Of a stretch of DNA of 57,883 nucleotides, positions 15,051-21,995 are shown piece by piece (the stretch's first letter is position 1; every line of letters starts with the position of its first letter). The notes beneath the pieces are model-generated. The model was not told where the DNA came from, searched no databases, and worked only from the letters and a program-made list of their open reading frames with translations. Source of the DNA: a virus; IMG/VR virus record IMGVR_UViG_3300035661_000073, positions 1-57,883 of that record; one strand, written 5' to 3'. Both the position numbers and the translations under genes were made by a program.

Positions 15051-15098
15051 CGCTTCTCCCTGGAGATGGGACGCTTGGCCCCTTGACACTTTCAGAGT

Positions 15099-15122
15099 GT
15101 GTACTTTTTAGTCATCGGTCAA
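15099..15122 (-). promoter_or_regulatory. TGACTAA-type intergenic element before the portal gene
   Basis: Read leftward: TTGACCGATGACTAAAAAGT followed by ACAC. Twenty-two of 24 positions match the element upstream of the large terminase (17755-17778). It is AT-rich in GC-rich surroundings and lies about 50 bases before the portal start. A late promoter or a regulator-binding site is the likely role. Confidence 0.5.
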
Positions 15123-15153
15123 ATTTTTCTTCTGATCAAATAGGTTTACCCAA

Positions 15154-17712
15154 CTAGTCGGAATTGCGCCCGGCCCGGTACGGCACCCAGGGGTGTTCCT
15201 CCACCGGTTCCTGCCATTCCGTTTCCTGCCAGGGCGGCACGGCGTCCAGGCGGTGGGCGTAGTCGGCCAGGCCCATGGTCAGGTAGCGCAGGCTGGTGAT
15301 CACGTCGTAGCGCCGGATCGGGGTCTCACGCATGGGCCCGTCGCCGTCCTTGTTCCACTCGTAGCCGCTGTACTGGTCGTGCAGGGTTTTCAGGTTCTGG
15401 CTGATCAGCAGGCGCTGGGTCTGGAACCGGTGCCACATGGTGTCCATCCCGGTCGGGAAGGAGTTGTTGGCCTTGATGAATTTGCGCTTCTCCTCCTCGA
15501 TCTCGTCCCAGTTCGGGCCGTGGGCCAGGTCCCAGTACTTCTCCAGGATCTTGGTGCCGTCCGCCTGGGACGCCTGGTCCGAGGCCGGATCGATCATGAA
15601 CGACATCGATGGGCCCCACTTCTGGAGGTTCCGGTAGTGGTATTCATAGTCCTTCTCCGCCTGCTCGTACGAGGCGTAGACGTAGACCACGTCGGAGAGG
15701 GGATCCCAGGCGGCGGCGGTGGCGGCGGTCGGGTGGCGCCAGCCCACGTCCAGCCCACCCAGGTAGCGCCAGTGGGGACTGATGGCGATCTTGCGCGGGT
15801 CGTAGAGCACCGAGTCCAGCGGGAACGGGAAGATCAGGCCGGAGTTGCTGGTCTCCCGGCCCTCGGAACGGGCCGCCAGCATGGCCGGGTCGGACGCCCA
15901 CAGGGCCCGGTTCCGCGCCTTCACCTCTGGGTCCAGGTGCTTGGCGTCGTCGTAGCTCAGGTAGACGCGCAGGACATGGGGGCCGCCGGCATTGTCGCGG
16001 ATCCACTTCACCAGCGGGGTGATGCCGTGCTGCGGGCACAGGGCGTAGTAGATGAAGCCATTGTTGACCGAGATGCGGGCGATCAGCTCGTCCATGATCT
16101 CCTTCGGGCACTCCTCATCCACCCACACCCGGTCGCCAGTCCAGGAGGCCAGGGCCTGTTGGTCCATGCCGTGGGTCTTGAACGAGATGACGCTGGTGGT
16201 GTCGGACGGGACGTGCTTGACCCAGACAGTGTCGATGGCGCCGGCCACCGACTTCATGGACGGTTTGCCCATGATGTACTTGTGGTGGATCAGGGCCTCG
16301 CGCCCCGGCTTGTCGGTCCACCCCGGGCGGTTCTTGTCGGGCCCGAACAGTTTGCGCTGGGGGGCGTCACGCACGTTCTCGGTCGTGTCACCGACCACCC
16401 AGGCGTTGATGCCCCGCGAGGTTTTCGGGCCCTTGTACCAGTCCGGGTAGAGCCCGGTGGCGTCCCACGCCAGTTGCACAGCGGCGGCATGGCTCTTGCC
16501 CGAGTTGTGATTGAGCACCGTCCCAATGAAGTAGTTGTGGGTCCCCTCCACTTCAAAGTCCCACACCTGCCCCTTGCGGAGCCAATCAATGCGCCTTACG
16601 CTTTGGTTTGGAGCGTAATATGCCGAACAAGCACAAAGGTCGTCAATCTCGAGACTGGCCCGTGGACCAGATTCGCCGTTGGGTGGAGGTTGAAGGGTGG
16701 AATCTGCACCAGATTTCTCGAGAGATGGGGGTGCCCCTGTCCACCATGCAGAAGGTTCTGGTCCGGAATGGGATTCTCTTGAAGGGCAAGGGACGGCCCC
16801 CCCGAGACTGGCCAGTCGATCAGATCCGGCTGTGGGTGGAAGTTGATGGCTGGACGATGGATCAGGTTGCTCGAAAACTTGGCACCCACCACCAGACGGT
16901 GTCAAAGGTTTGTGCAAAACATGGGATTCGGACCCAACGGACAGGTCCTCGAGCAGGGGAAGGGCACCCGAAATGGGAAGGCGGCCGGATCCTGGACAAG
17001 CACGGCTACGTGCTGGTCTACCGGTTGAACCATCCGATGGCACGGAAGCGTGGGAAGATGCCCCCCATCTACGTCCCTGAGCATCGACTGGTGATGTCCG
17101 AGCACCTTGGGCGGATGCTTGATCCTCTCGAGGTTGTCCATCACAAGAACGGGGAGAAGCAGGATAATCGGCTCGAGAACCTCGAGCTTTACACATCCAA
17201 TGCTCTCCACCTTGAGGACGAACTGACGGGTCGCTGCCCAAAGTGGAGCGAAGCCGGGAAACAGGCGATCCGTCTTGGAGTAAAGCGGAGGTGGGCTGCC
17301 ACCCGGAAGGGGTCAGGATCCGGTGACCCCTCGAGCAAATGATCTGGGTTCCGTCATCGAAGGTAACCCGGTAGAGGTCCTCGAGGCATTTCTTGAACGG
17401 CCGATGAGCCCTCGAGATCACCACCTCATGGCCGTCCCATGACTCCACGAAGAAGTCACCGTCGATCTCGTCAACCCGCCTCGAACACTTGGCCACCGGG
17501 TCCCAGATCTCCTGCTCACCACCTACACATTGGTTCGCTCCGAAAATTCCCTTGATATGCTTGAAGGAATTGAAAAATTCCAACTGCGGTTCGTAGATCC
17601 CGTTCGGAAAGGCCATGTCGGTCAGGAAGGCCATCTCGGCTTCCTGCTGGATGCCGGCCTCCGCCAGTCGTAATCCGGTGACCAGCCCTTCCAAGCCGTC
17701 GTGTCTTGCCAT
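15154..17712 (-). CDS. terL: Terminase large subunit, interrupted by an intein in Walker A
   Basis: The precursor has 852 residues; removing the 342-residue intein leaves 510, a normal TerL length. The N-extein (1-61) ends FGANQ and the C-extein starts SGKSHAAAV at residue 404, so the intein splits the Walker A motif GANQ/SGKS between Q and S. The Walker B motif is VWVDEECP (about residue 530). The nuclease domain begins near GGLDVGWRHP (about 650) and includes RRYDVITSLR (about 800). TerL translocates DNA into the procapsid and cuts it. Splicing is therefore needed for any ATPase activity. ATG at 17712 has AGGGGTG upstream. The precursor frame stays open through the antisense endonuclease gene. 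Confidence 0.92.
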   Translation of the reverse strand: MARHDGLEGLVTGLRLAEAGIQQEAEMAFLTDMAFPNGIYEPQLEFFNSFKHIKGIFGANQCVGGEQEIWDPVAKCSRRVDEIDGDFFVESWDGHEVVISRAHRPFKKCLEDLYRVTFDDGTQIICSRGHRILTPSGWQPTSALLQDGSPVSRLRSTLGSDPSVRPQGGEHWMCKARGSRADYPASPRSCDGQPREDQASAQGARTSPVDAQGRRWGASSHASVPSDGSTGRPARSRACPGSGRLPISGALPLLEDLSVGSESHVLHKPLTPSGGGCQVFEQPDPSSSHQLPPTAGSDRLASLGGAVPCPSRESHSGPEPSAWWTGAPPSLEKSGADSTLQPPPNGESGPRASLEIDDLCACSAYYAPNQSVRRIDWLRKGQVWDFEVEGTHNYFIGTVLNHNSGKSHAAAVQLAWDATGLYPDWYKGPKTSRGINAWVVGDTTENVRDAPQRKLFGPDKNRPGWTDKPGREALIHHKYIMGKPSMKSVAGAIDTVWVKHVPSDTTSVISFKTHGMDQQALASWTGDRVWVDEECPKEIMDELIARISVNNGFIYYALCPQHGITPLVKWIRDNAGGPHVLRVYLSYDDAKHLDPEVKARNRALWASDPAMLAARSEGRETSNSGLIFPFPLDSVLYDPRKIAISPHWRYLGGLDVGWRHPTAATAAAWDPLSDVVYVYASYEQAEKDYEYHYRNLQKWGPSMSFMIDPASDQASQADGTKILEKYWDLAHGPNWDEIEEEKRKFIKANNSFPTGMDTMWHRFQTQRLLISQNLKTLHDQYSGYEWNKDGDGPMRETPIRRYDVITSLRYLTMGLADYAHRLDAVPPWQETEWQEPVEEHPWVPYRAGRNSD
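16504..17529 (-). mobile_element. Intein in TerL with an antisense endonuclease insert
   Basis: This stretch encodes 342 residues. Block A begins with the nucleophile Cys1 (CVGGEQEIWDPVAKC). Block B is GTQIICSRGHRILTPSGW (residues 60-77), with an S-x-x-H in place of T-x-x-H. Block F is QVWDFEVEGTHNYFIG and block G is TVLNHN, followed by Ser+1. The splicing blocks sum to about 135 residues, as in mini-inteins. The roughly 205 residues between them are low-complexity and have no endonuclease motif, because that DNA instead encodes an HNH protein on the other strand. All class 1 splicing residues appear present, so splicing is likely. Confidence 0.9.
16620..17342 (+). CDS. HNH homing endonuclease encoded antisense within the TerL intein
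   Basis: A 240-residue protein starting at ATG 16620, with GGAG seven bases upstream. Residues 11-50 and 61-102 are two copies of the same helix-turn-helix unit (RDWPVDQIR-WVEV-GW then a recognition-type helix). Residues 117-196 form an HNH nuclease: EHRLVMSEHLGR, then EVVHHKNGEKQDNRLENLEL with His174, His175, Asn177 and Asn187. Both HTH units are N-terminal, whereas many phage HNH proteins carry them C-terminally. Its last codons (GSGDPSSK) are antisense to intein block B. It presumably cuts intein-less terL alleles and so mobilises the intein. Expression needs a rightward promoter in an otherwise leftward region; none is obvious. Confidence 0.85.
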   Translation: MPNKHKGRQSRDWPVDQIRRWVEVEGWNLHQISREMGVPLSTMQKVLVRNGILLKGKGRPPRDWPVDQIRLWVEVDGWTMDQVARKLGTHHQTVSKVCAKHGIRTQRTGPRAGEGHPKWEGGRILDKHGYVLVYRLNHPMARKRGKMPPIYVPEHRLVMSEHLGRMLDPLEVVHHKNGEKQDNRLENLELYTSNALHLEDELTGRCPKWSEAGKQAIRLGVKRRWAATRKGSGSGDPSSK

Positions 17713-17754
17713 GAAAACACCCCTGGGTTTGGGGGCATCCCCCGTCCCAAGGGT

Positions 17755-17778
17755 GTCTACTTTTTAGTCATCCGTCAA
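17755..17778 (-). promoter_or_regulatory. TGACTAA-type intergenic element before terL
   Basis: Read leftward: TTGACGGATGACTAAAAAGT followed by AGAC. It is nearly identical to the element before the portal gene and lies between the Hint gene and terL. A promoter or regulator site for terL is inferred. Confidence 0.5.
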
Positions 17779-17791
17779 TTTTTTGAGCCGA

Positions 17792-18223
17792 TCACCCTTC
17801 ACTTATTGCGATGTTGTCGCAAATAAAGGCGTGGTCGGGGTGGTCGATGGTGATGCCCCAGATGGGCTCCTCCATGATCTCGCCCATGTATTCCAGCAGG
17901 GCGAAGGCCGGAGCCCCCCTGGGAGTGCGGACCACCACCGGGCGCTGGTCCTGGGCCGCCCGGCGGGCCCGGATGAATTCCTGCTTGCCGTTCTCGCACA
18001 GGACACAGACCTTGTGGGCCAGGGTGCATTCCAGGATGCCGAAGTCGTGGCGGAACCGGTGGACCATGCGGATGCCGGCGTCGAAGGAGGTCAGCACATG
18101 GGCGGTGCGGAAGTCGTGATCGCGGAAGTCGTAGGCCAGCACCGGGTCGCCGGGATGCAGGTGGGGGATGGCGGTGCTTTCCCCGGACGGGTGCAGCACC
18201 TGGGCATCGCCGCGCAGACTCAT
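17792..18223 (-). CDS. Stand-alone Hint-domain (intein-like) protein
   Basis: A 143-residue protein made up wholly of a Hint-like fold. Residues 2-10 (SLRGDAQVL) match block A of inteins (CLxGDTxVL) with Ser in place of Cys1, directly after Met1. HPGDPVLAYD follows. Block B is GILECTLAHKV with the T-x-x-H motif. The C-terminal part IWGITIDHPDHAFICDN matches block F. It ends IAISEG rather than with HN plus a nucleophile, so the C-terminal cleavage residues are missing. It lies just upstream of the intein-bearing terL. It could be an intein remnant, a domesticated autoprocessing domain, or a partner of the TerL intein. Confidence 0.7.
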   Translation of the reverse strand: MSLRGDAQVLHPSGESTAIPHLHPGDPVLAYDFRDHDFRTAHVLTSFDAGIRMVHRFRHDFGILECTLAHKVCVLCENGKQEFIRARRAAQDQRPVVVRTPRGAPAFALLEYMGEIMEEPIWGITIDHPDHAFICDNIAISEG

Positions 18224-18477
18224 TCCTCGTCCTCGCTCATGGGCCGGTCGTTGTCCTTCCAGCAGGCCACCAGTTGTTCCTCGGAGTCACAGGCCATCAG
18301 GCGGTACATCCCCAGGGTTTCCATCGGGGTGGCATCGTCGGTACGTTTCTGCACCACATTCATGGTTCCTTCCTGGGTCATGGTCAGGATCAGCACCTGC
18401 CGGAACCGGTCCACGTTGGCGGCCAGGTCCATGGCATGGTTGATGATTTCCCCGCGTTGTTCGTCGGTCCACTTCAT
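18220..18477 (-). CDS. Small acidic protein, unknown
   Basis: An 85-residue helical protein (MKWTDEQRGEIINHAMDLAAN...) ending in an acidic tail (MSEDEE). Its stop overlaps the Hint gene start by four bases. GGAGCG precedes the ATG. No family was recognised. Confidence 0.65.
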   Translation of the reverse strand: MKWTDEQRGEIINHAMDLAANVDRFRQVLILTMTQEGTMNVVQKRTDDATPMETLGMYRLMACDSEEQLVACWKDNDRPMSEDEE

Positions 18478-18503
18478 GGTCGCTCCAGTGAAGGTTCAGT
18501 CTC

Positions 18504-18538
18504 GGGGAGGGCCCGGCTTGCGCCTGGTAACCCTCCCC
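18504..18538. repeat. Inverted repeat in the gap before the 85-residue gene
   Basis: Arms GGGGAGGG and CCCTCCCC pair perfectly around a 19-base loop. There is no T-run on either side, so an intrinsic terminator is unlikely; an mRNA hairpin or processing site is possible. Confidence 0.4.
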
Positions 18539-18625
18539 AAAGCCGTGGTTTCGTATCCACGGCACGATCCCCGCTTCCGGCCGGGTCATGGCCAGTCCGC
18601 GCCGGACGACGGGCAGGGGATGGGA

Positions 18626-18823
18626 TCATTGCAGCGCCTTTCGGAGCCATTCGTCTCGCTCCTCGGTGGCACGGGACTTGGAGTAGTGGCCACACCTTGG
18701 GCATTCCAACCGTTCGGCTGCGGGGTGGACGGCCGCCCATGCGTGGTGGCACCACTCACATTCGGCTTTCTCCGCGCACCACGGGCCTCGTTCGTCGTCG
18801 GGTTTGCTCGTTATGACGGTCAA
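18626..18823 (-). CDS. Zinc-ribbon protein
   Basis: A 65-residue protein with C-x2-C pairs in CEWCHHAWAA and CPRCGHYS, a rubredoxin-like zinc ribbon. The proposed TTG start at 18823 overlaps the previous stop (TTGA). GGGAGG directly abuts it, so the start is uncertain. The function is unknown. Confidence 0.5.
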   Translation of the reverse strand: MTVITSKPDDERGPWCAEKAECEWCHHAWAAVHPAAERLECPRCGHYSKSRATEERDEWLRKALQ

Positions 18824-18996
18824 CCTCCCAAGACAGCATCTGGAGTATTCATGCGGAAACTGCCGCCAGGGAAGGGGATGCGCTCCATGGGGCCGCCGCA
18901 GGCCGAGCACTCCAGGCCCTCGTCCATCTGGTGGGTCGGGCGGATCACCTCGTCCCGGTGGGTGCATTCGGTACATCGATAGGCGTAGATCGGCAT
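18820..18996 (-). CDS. FmdB-like zinc-ribbon protein
   Basis: A 58-residue protein starting MPIYAYRCTECTHRDEV, with a second pair in CSACGGPMERI and then FPGGSFRM. This is the pattern of the FmdB/CxxC_CxxC_SSSS putative regulatory zinc-ribbon family. Two C-x2-C pairs give one zinc site. It lies in the small-gene block between the terminase subunits. Its role in phages is unknown. Confidence 0.7.
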   Translation of the reverse strand: MPIYAYRCTECTHRDEVIRPTHQMDEGLECSACGGPMERIPFPGGSFRMNTPDAVLGG

Positions 18997-18998
18997 GG

Positions 18999-19283
18999 CT
19001 ACCCCACTTTCTGGAACCCCTCGAAGGTCACGGTGTTGGTGGCGGTCTCCTCGTCCCAGTGGTTCATCACCATGGGGGTGTAGAACGGTGGCTGGCAGGA
19101 GTCGTCCGCCGGGTCGAAGGCTTCGCTGAAAGCCAGATACTCCACGCCCCGGGTGGTGAAGATGAACTCAGCCCGGGTCACCAGGCACTTCTCCAGGGCC
19201 AGCAGGGCCACCTCTGGGTGCGCCCGAAGAATCTCCTCACCGATGGTGAACCGCCCGATGCGCTTCTCCTCCACGATGTTCAT
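18999..19283 (-). CDS. Hypothetical protein between the terminase genes
   Basis: A 94-residue protein (MNIVEEKRIGRFTIGEEILRA...) with GGAGG upstream of its ATG. It has mixed alpha/beta character and no recognised motif. The next gene starts two bases after its stop. Confidence 0.65.
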   Translation of the reverse strand: MNIVEEKRIGRFTIGEEILRAHPEVALLALEKCLVTRAEFIFTTRGVEYLAFSEAFDPADDSCQPPFYTPMVMNHWDEETATNTVTFEGFQKVG

Positions 19284-19292
19284 GGTTCCTCC

Positions 19293-20060
19293 CTAGAACC
19301 TCAAGTCCGAATTCCAGTCATCGCTGGGGTTGGCATCGCCCTGCATCCCCAGGGTGGGGATGTCGTCGGTGGGCATCTCCACCTCCGCATCCACCACCGC
19401 CACCCCCTGGGCCGGAAGCAGGATCTTGATGCCGGTCTTCTCCTCGATCAGTGCCTGGTGGACCGTCAGCACCGACTGGAGCCGGGACCACACCTCCGGC
19501 CCGGTCAGGTCGTCGTGGTGGGTCACATCCACGGTCTGCTTCTTGCCGTACTTCTTGGCGTACATGGACTCGGCCATGCGGATCCGCAGGTCGGCCCGGG
19601 TCTTCTGGTGGAAGGTCTGCTTCCCGGACGGGTCCGGCTCGTCCACGATCTCAAGCGCCTGTTCCGCCAGGATGATGGCCCGCATCTTCTCGGCGGTCTC
19701 CATCAGGTCGGCAAAGGTCTTGTAGTCCGAGATCCAGTTCATGACCGTGCGGGCCTTGGGCATCCCGGGCACGGCCAGCAGGGCCGGGATGGAGTAGCCG
19801 GACGCCACCATGTCCAGCATCAGTTCCATCACGTCGGCCCGGGAAAGCTGCTTGCGGTTGACGATCCAGTAGTCCTGGGTCTCGGTGCGCTGGAGGGCTT
19901 CCAGGGTGATGGCCGCCCGCAGGTCGCCCTGGCCGATGCAGGGGTTGGAGGCGAAGTAGTGGCCCATGGCGTCCATGAGGGTCAGGGGCATCCGGCCCAC
20001 CACCGGCACGGTGTCCGGCGGGGCGGTGGGGTCCGGGGTGGCTGGGGGGCGTCCGCGCAT
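19293..20060 (-). CDS. terS: Terminase small subunit
   Basis: A 255-residue protein. The ATG at 20060 shares a base with the upstream stop (TGATG). The N-terminal helix-turn-helix region contains VASGYSIPALLAVPGMPKARTVMNWI, a DNA-binding pattern of phage small terminases. A central helical block follows (AEKMRAIILAEQALEIVDEPD), then LRIRMAESMYAKKYGKK near residue 170. The same order (HTH, ring helices, KKYGKK) recurs in P22-like and related TerS proteins. It would recognise the packaging site and hand DNA to TerL. Confidence 0.8.
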   Translation of the reverse strand: MRGRPPATPDPTAPPDTVPVVGRMPLTLMDAMGHYFASNPCIGQGDLRAAITLEALQRTETQDYWIVNRKQLSRADVMELMLDMVASGYSIPALLAVPGMPKARTVMNWISDYKTFADLMETAEKMRAIILAEQALEIVDEPDPSGKQTFHQKTRADLRIRMAESMYAKKYGKKQTVDVTHHDDLTGPEVWSRLQSVLTVHQALIEEKTGIKILLPAQGVAVVDAEVEMPTDDIPTLGMQGDANPSDDWNSDLRF

Positions 20061-20401
20061 CACGACACCAGGGGCTGGTCCGGGGCGGGCGGCGGGCCGG
20101 CCTGGGCATGGGGCGGCCCCCCGAGCAGTTCCCGGATCGGGTCCAGGGCGGCCATGATGTCCACCTTGGCGACCCGGGCGCCGATAGTGGTCCGCATCAG
20201 TGGGGCCAGGCGCAGCATCAGGGTGGCCTTGATCTGCTGGTTCTCGATCAAGGTCAGGGGCAGCAGGTGGTTGATCACCTTGGCGTGGGGGTTGCCGATG
20301 GCGTCCATGTCCTTGACCCACTTGAGCGCATCGTGGATCTGGAGGTTGCCGACCGGAGGTCCCGGGGCCGGGTTCAGGGGGGCGATGTTATCGGGTGCCA
20401 T
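20060..20401 (-). CDS. Hypothetical Pro-rich protein upstream of terS
   Basis: A 113-residue protein, MAPDNIAPLNPAPGPP..., with GAGGA upstream. A helical middle (KVINHLLPLTLIENQQIKATLML) is followed by a Pro-rich tail. It is translationally coupled to terS. No family was recognised; a packaging accessory role is possible from position alone. Confidence 0.6.
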   Translation of the reverse strand: MAPDNIAPLNPAPGPPVGNLQIHDALKWVKDMDAIGNPHAKVINHLLPLTLIENQQIKATLMLRLAPLMRTTIGARVAKVDIMAALDPIRELLGGPPHAQAGPPPAPDQPLVS

Positions 20402-20573
20402 GGAGGATCCTCGGAAGGCGGTCGTGCTCGAATACGCGGACCAGTTCAATCGGCATCAGGAAGCCGTCGGCGGTGCAGGGCCGGCCAGCGCAGGGGCCCG
20501 GGTGGTAGCCGAACCGGTCCTTGCACTGGCTGTAGTCGTGCTCGTCGCACCAGACTCGAAAGGCGTTGCCCAT
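20388..20573 (-). CDS. Small Cys-containing protein
   Basis: A 61-residue protein with four cysteines in the N-terminal half (VWCDEHDYSQCKDRFGYHPGPCAGRPC), probably metal-binding or disulfide-linked. It overlaps the next start by 14 bases and begins two bases after the preceding stop. Confidence 0.55.
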   Translation of the reverse strand: MGNAFRVWCDEHDYSQCKDRFGYHPGPCAGRPCTADGFLMPIELVRVFEHDRLPRILHGTR

Positions 20574-20575
20574 GC

Positions 20576-20869
20576 TCAGTCCTCCGCTACGGTGATCCAG
20601 GCTTTGGGGATGCTGACGACGGTGGTTCCGGACGCGCCCGACTTACACTCCAGGATCCGCAGCACCCCGCGCTTGGCCAGGTCGTGCAGGTTCTTCTGGA
20701 AGGTCATCCGGGTCAGTCCGGAGATCCGGCAGAGGTCTTCGGTGCGGAACTCGATCCGTTCCGGCTTGCCCTCGGCCACCAGGGACATGGCCAACAGGCT
20801 GACCACCTCGGACGGCTTAAATTCCGACAACATGGTCGTCCACCTTCTGGTGTCGAATTGGACTTTCAC
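20576..20869 (-). CDS. Winged-helix DNA-binding protein
   Basis: A 97-residue protein with a GTG start preceded by GGGAG. Residues 40-85 (RTEDLCRISGLTRMTFQKNL followed by a wing-like hairpin) fit a winged helix. It is probably a transcription regulator of the leftward arm. Confidence 0.6.
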   Translation of the reverse strand: MKVQFDTRRWTTMLSEFKPSEVVSLLAMSLVAEGKPERIEFRTEDLCRISGLTRMTFQKNLHDLAKRGVLRILECKSGASGTTVVSIPKAWITVAED

Positions 20870-20881
20870 GGAGGCTCCCGA

Positions 20882-21118
20882 TCAGCACGGACCCACCGAG
20901 AAACCGTCGTCATCCCCGCCCACGGGCGGCAGGGAGGCGAGGTTTCGGAGATGGGACAGTTCGGAGCGCAGGATAGCATTTTCCGAGCGCAGATCGTCCC
21001 GTTCTTTTCGCAGGGAGCGCAGTTCAGCGGCCGGCACGGCCGTCAGCAAGGTGGCCTTCTCCGGGGCAAGGGGGTTCCATTCTGTGCCCGGGACATCGGA
21101 CTCCCGTCTCATCGCCAT
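20882..21118 (-). CDS. Small coiled-coil protein
   Basis: A 78-residue protein with CGGAGG upstream. Residues 30-60 form a clear coiled coil (AELRSLRKERDDLRSENAIL). It is the first gene after the ATCAG-type element at 21130-21152. The function is unknown. Confidence 0.6.
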   Translation of the reverse strand: MAMRRESDVPGTEWNPLAPEKATLLTAVPAAELRSLRKERDDLRSENAILRSELSHLRNLASLPPVGGDDDGFSVGPC

Positions 21119-21129
21119 GCCATCCTCCG

Positions 21130-21152
21130 TTCAGTCTAAAAAATATGCCGAT
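21130..21152 (-). promoter_or_regulatory. ATCAG-N13-CTGAT family element (leftward)
   Basis: Read leftward: ATCGG, 13 AT-rich bases, CTGAA. It lies 12 bases before the start of the coiled-coil gene. A sigma70-like reading is also possible (TTGCGC, 17 bases, TATTTT). It is the only leftward member of this motif family found. Confidence 0.5.
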
Positions 21153-21340
21153 TAGGGCAGACGCGCAAGCAAAGTTTCGCCCCCACCATGCTGGGCCCGG
21201 AGAACAGGCCCTGCCCCTTGGGGAACCGGGGTTGACACAACCCTTAGAGCCAGGGGGGGGCGACGGTCGCACCTCTAGGTTCTGGATTACCCGGGATGGT
21301 GTCCGGCGCACAGGCCGGGCGGGAAGGGCGATCATGGGCA

Positions 21341-21592
21341 TCATCCTTTCGGCGGGCAATGGATTCGTAGAAGGCCCAGACGGTCGGTGGCATCGTCCAG
21401 GCCGCAATGGCACTCCTGGTAGGCGGCACAGCGCCAGGAATCGTGGGCGGCAGACTCAGCGATCAGAGCCTCCAGTTCCGCGACACGGGCGCGAAGGTCA
21501 ACAACCCGACCTAGGGCTTGCTGCGAGGCATCCCGGGATTCGCTCATGACCCGCTCGACCCGCTCGATATCCTCATCATTGACGTAGGGCAT
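21341..21592 (-). CDS. Small helical protein, unknown
   Basis: An 83-residue protein with AGGAG upstream of its ATG. A coiled-coil-like segment (VVDLRARVAELEALIAES) precedes a Cys/His-containing tail (CAAYQECHCGL). The following 222 bases (21119-21340) hold no convincing gene and end with the ATCAG-type element. Confidence 0.6.
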   Translation of the reverse strand: MPYVNDEDIERVERVMSESRDASQQALGRVVDLRARVAELEALIAESAAHDSWRCAAYQECHCGLDDATDRLGLLRIHCPPKG

Positions 21593-21610
21593 GGCTTCTC
21601 CTATGAGATT

Positions 21611-21832
21611 TTATGATTTTTCTTTGATCCAGAAATAATTCCCAATGTGTTCAACAACTCCCTGGCGGGCCAGGGCCATCAAGGTGTCATAAACCAGGGT
21701 CTGATCAGTGGGCGGCAGGTCCAGCCATCGGCGCAAGCGGGTGGCGGTCACCCCGTGGATGCCGGCGTGGTCCAGCTCCACCAGCAGGGACACCGGCAGG
21801 GGCATGTTGACGCTGCGGACGATCCGGTTCAT
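21611..21832 (-). CDS. Small winged-helix-like protein
   Basis: A 73-residue protein, MNRIVRSVNMPLPV... ATG at 21832 has AGGTGG upstream, while a longer GTG start at 21907 lacks a ribosome site. The core (GVTATRLRRWLDLPPTDQTLVYDTLMAL split around the turn) fits a winged helix with a C-terminal wing. It is a probable regulator. Confidence 0.55.
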   Translation of the reverse strand: MNRIVRSVNMPLPVSLLVELDHAGIHGVTATRLRRWLDLPPTDQTLVYDTLMALARQGVVEHIGNYFWIKEKS

Positions 21833-21995
21833 CGCGGCCACCTGCTTTCGAATTTCAGGATTATGCCTCCGATGACACCCGAAAAAATACTTACGGGGAT
21901 TCGCCACGGTTTTACCGGATTGGCGGTCCTGGCCTTACCTCGCGCCTTATTGGTGTTATTTATTTTTACCGAAAATTTATTTAATTCATTATTCC

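Noticed and set aside
12852-15086. A 744-residue plus-strand frame opposite the portal gene
   Set aside because: Antisense shadow of the portal gene, again Leu/Val/Gly/His-rich with no domain or start signal.
18287-18589. A 100-residue minus-strand frame overlapping the 85-residue gene
   Set aside because: It is out of frame with a better gene, has no ribosome site and its composition is Arg/Pro/Gly-biased.
21024-21413. A minus-strand frame filling the 21119-21340 gap
   Set aside because: It overlaps both the ATCAG-type element and the coiled-coil gene in another frame and has shadow-like composition.
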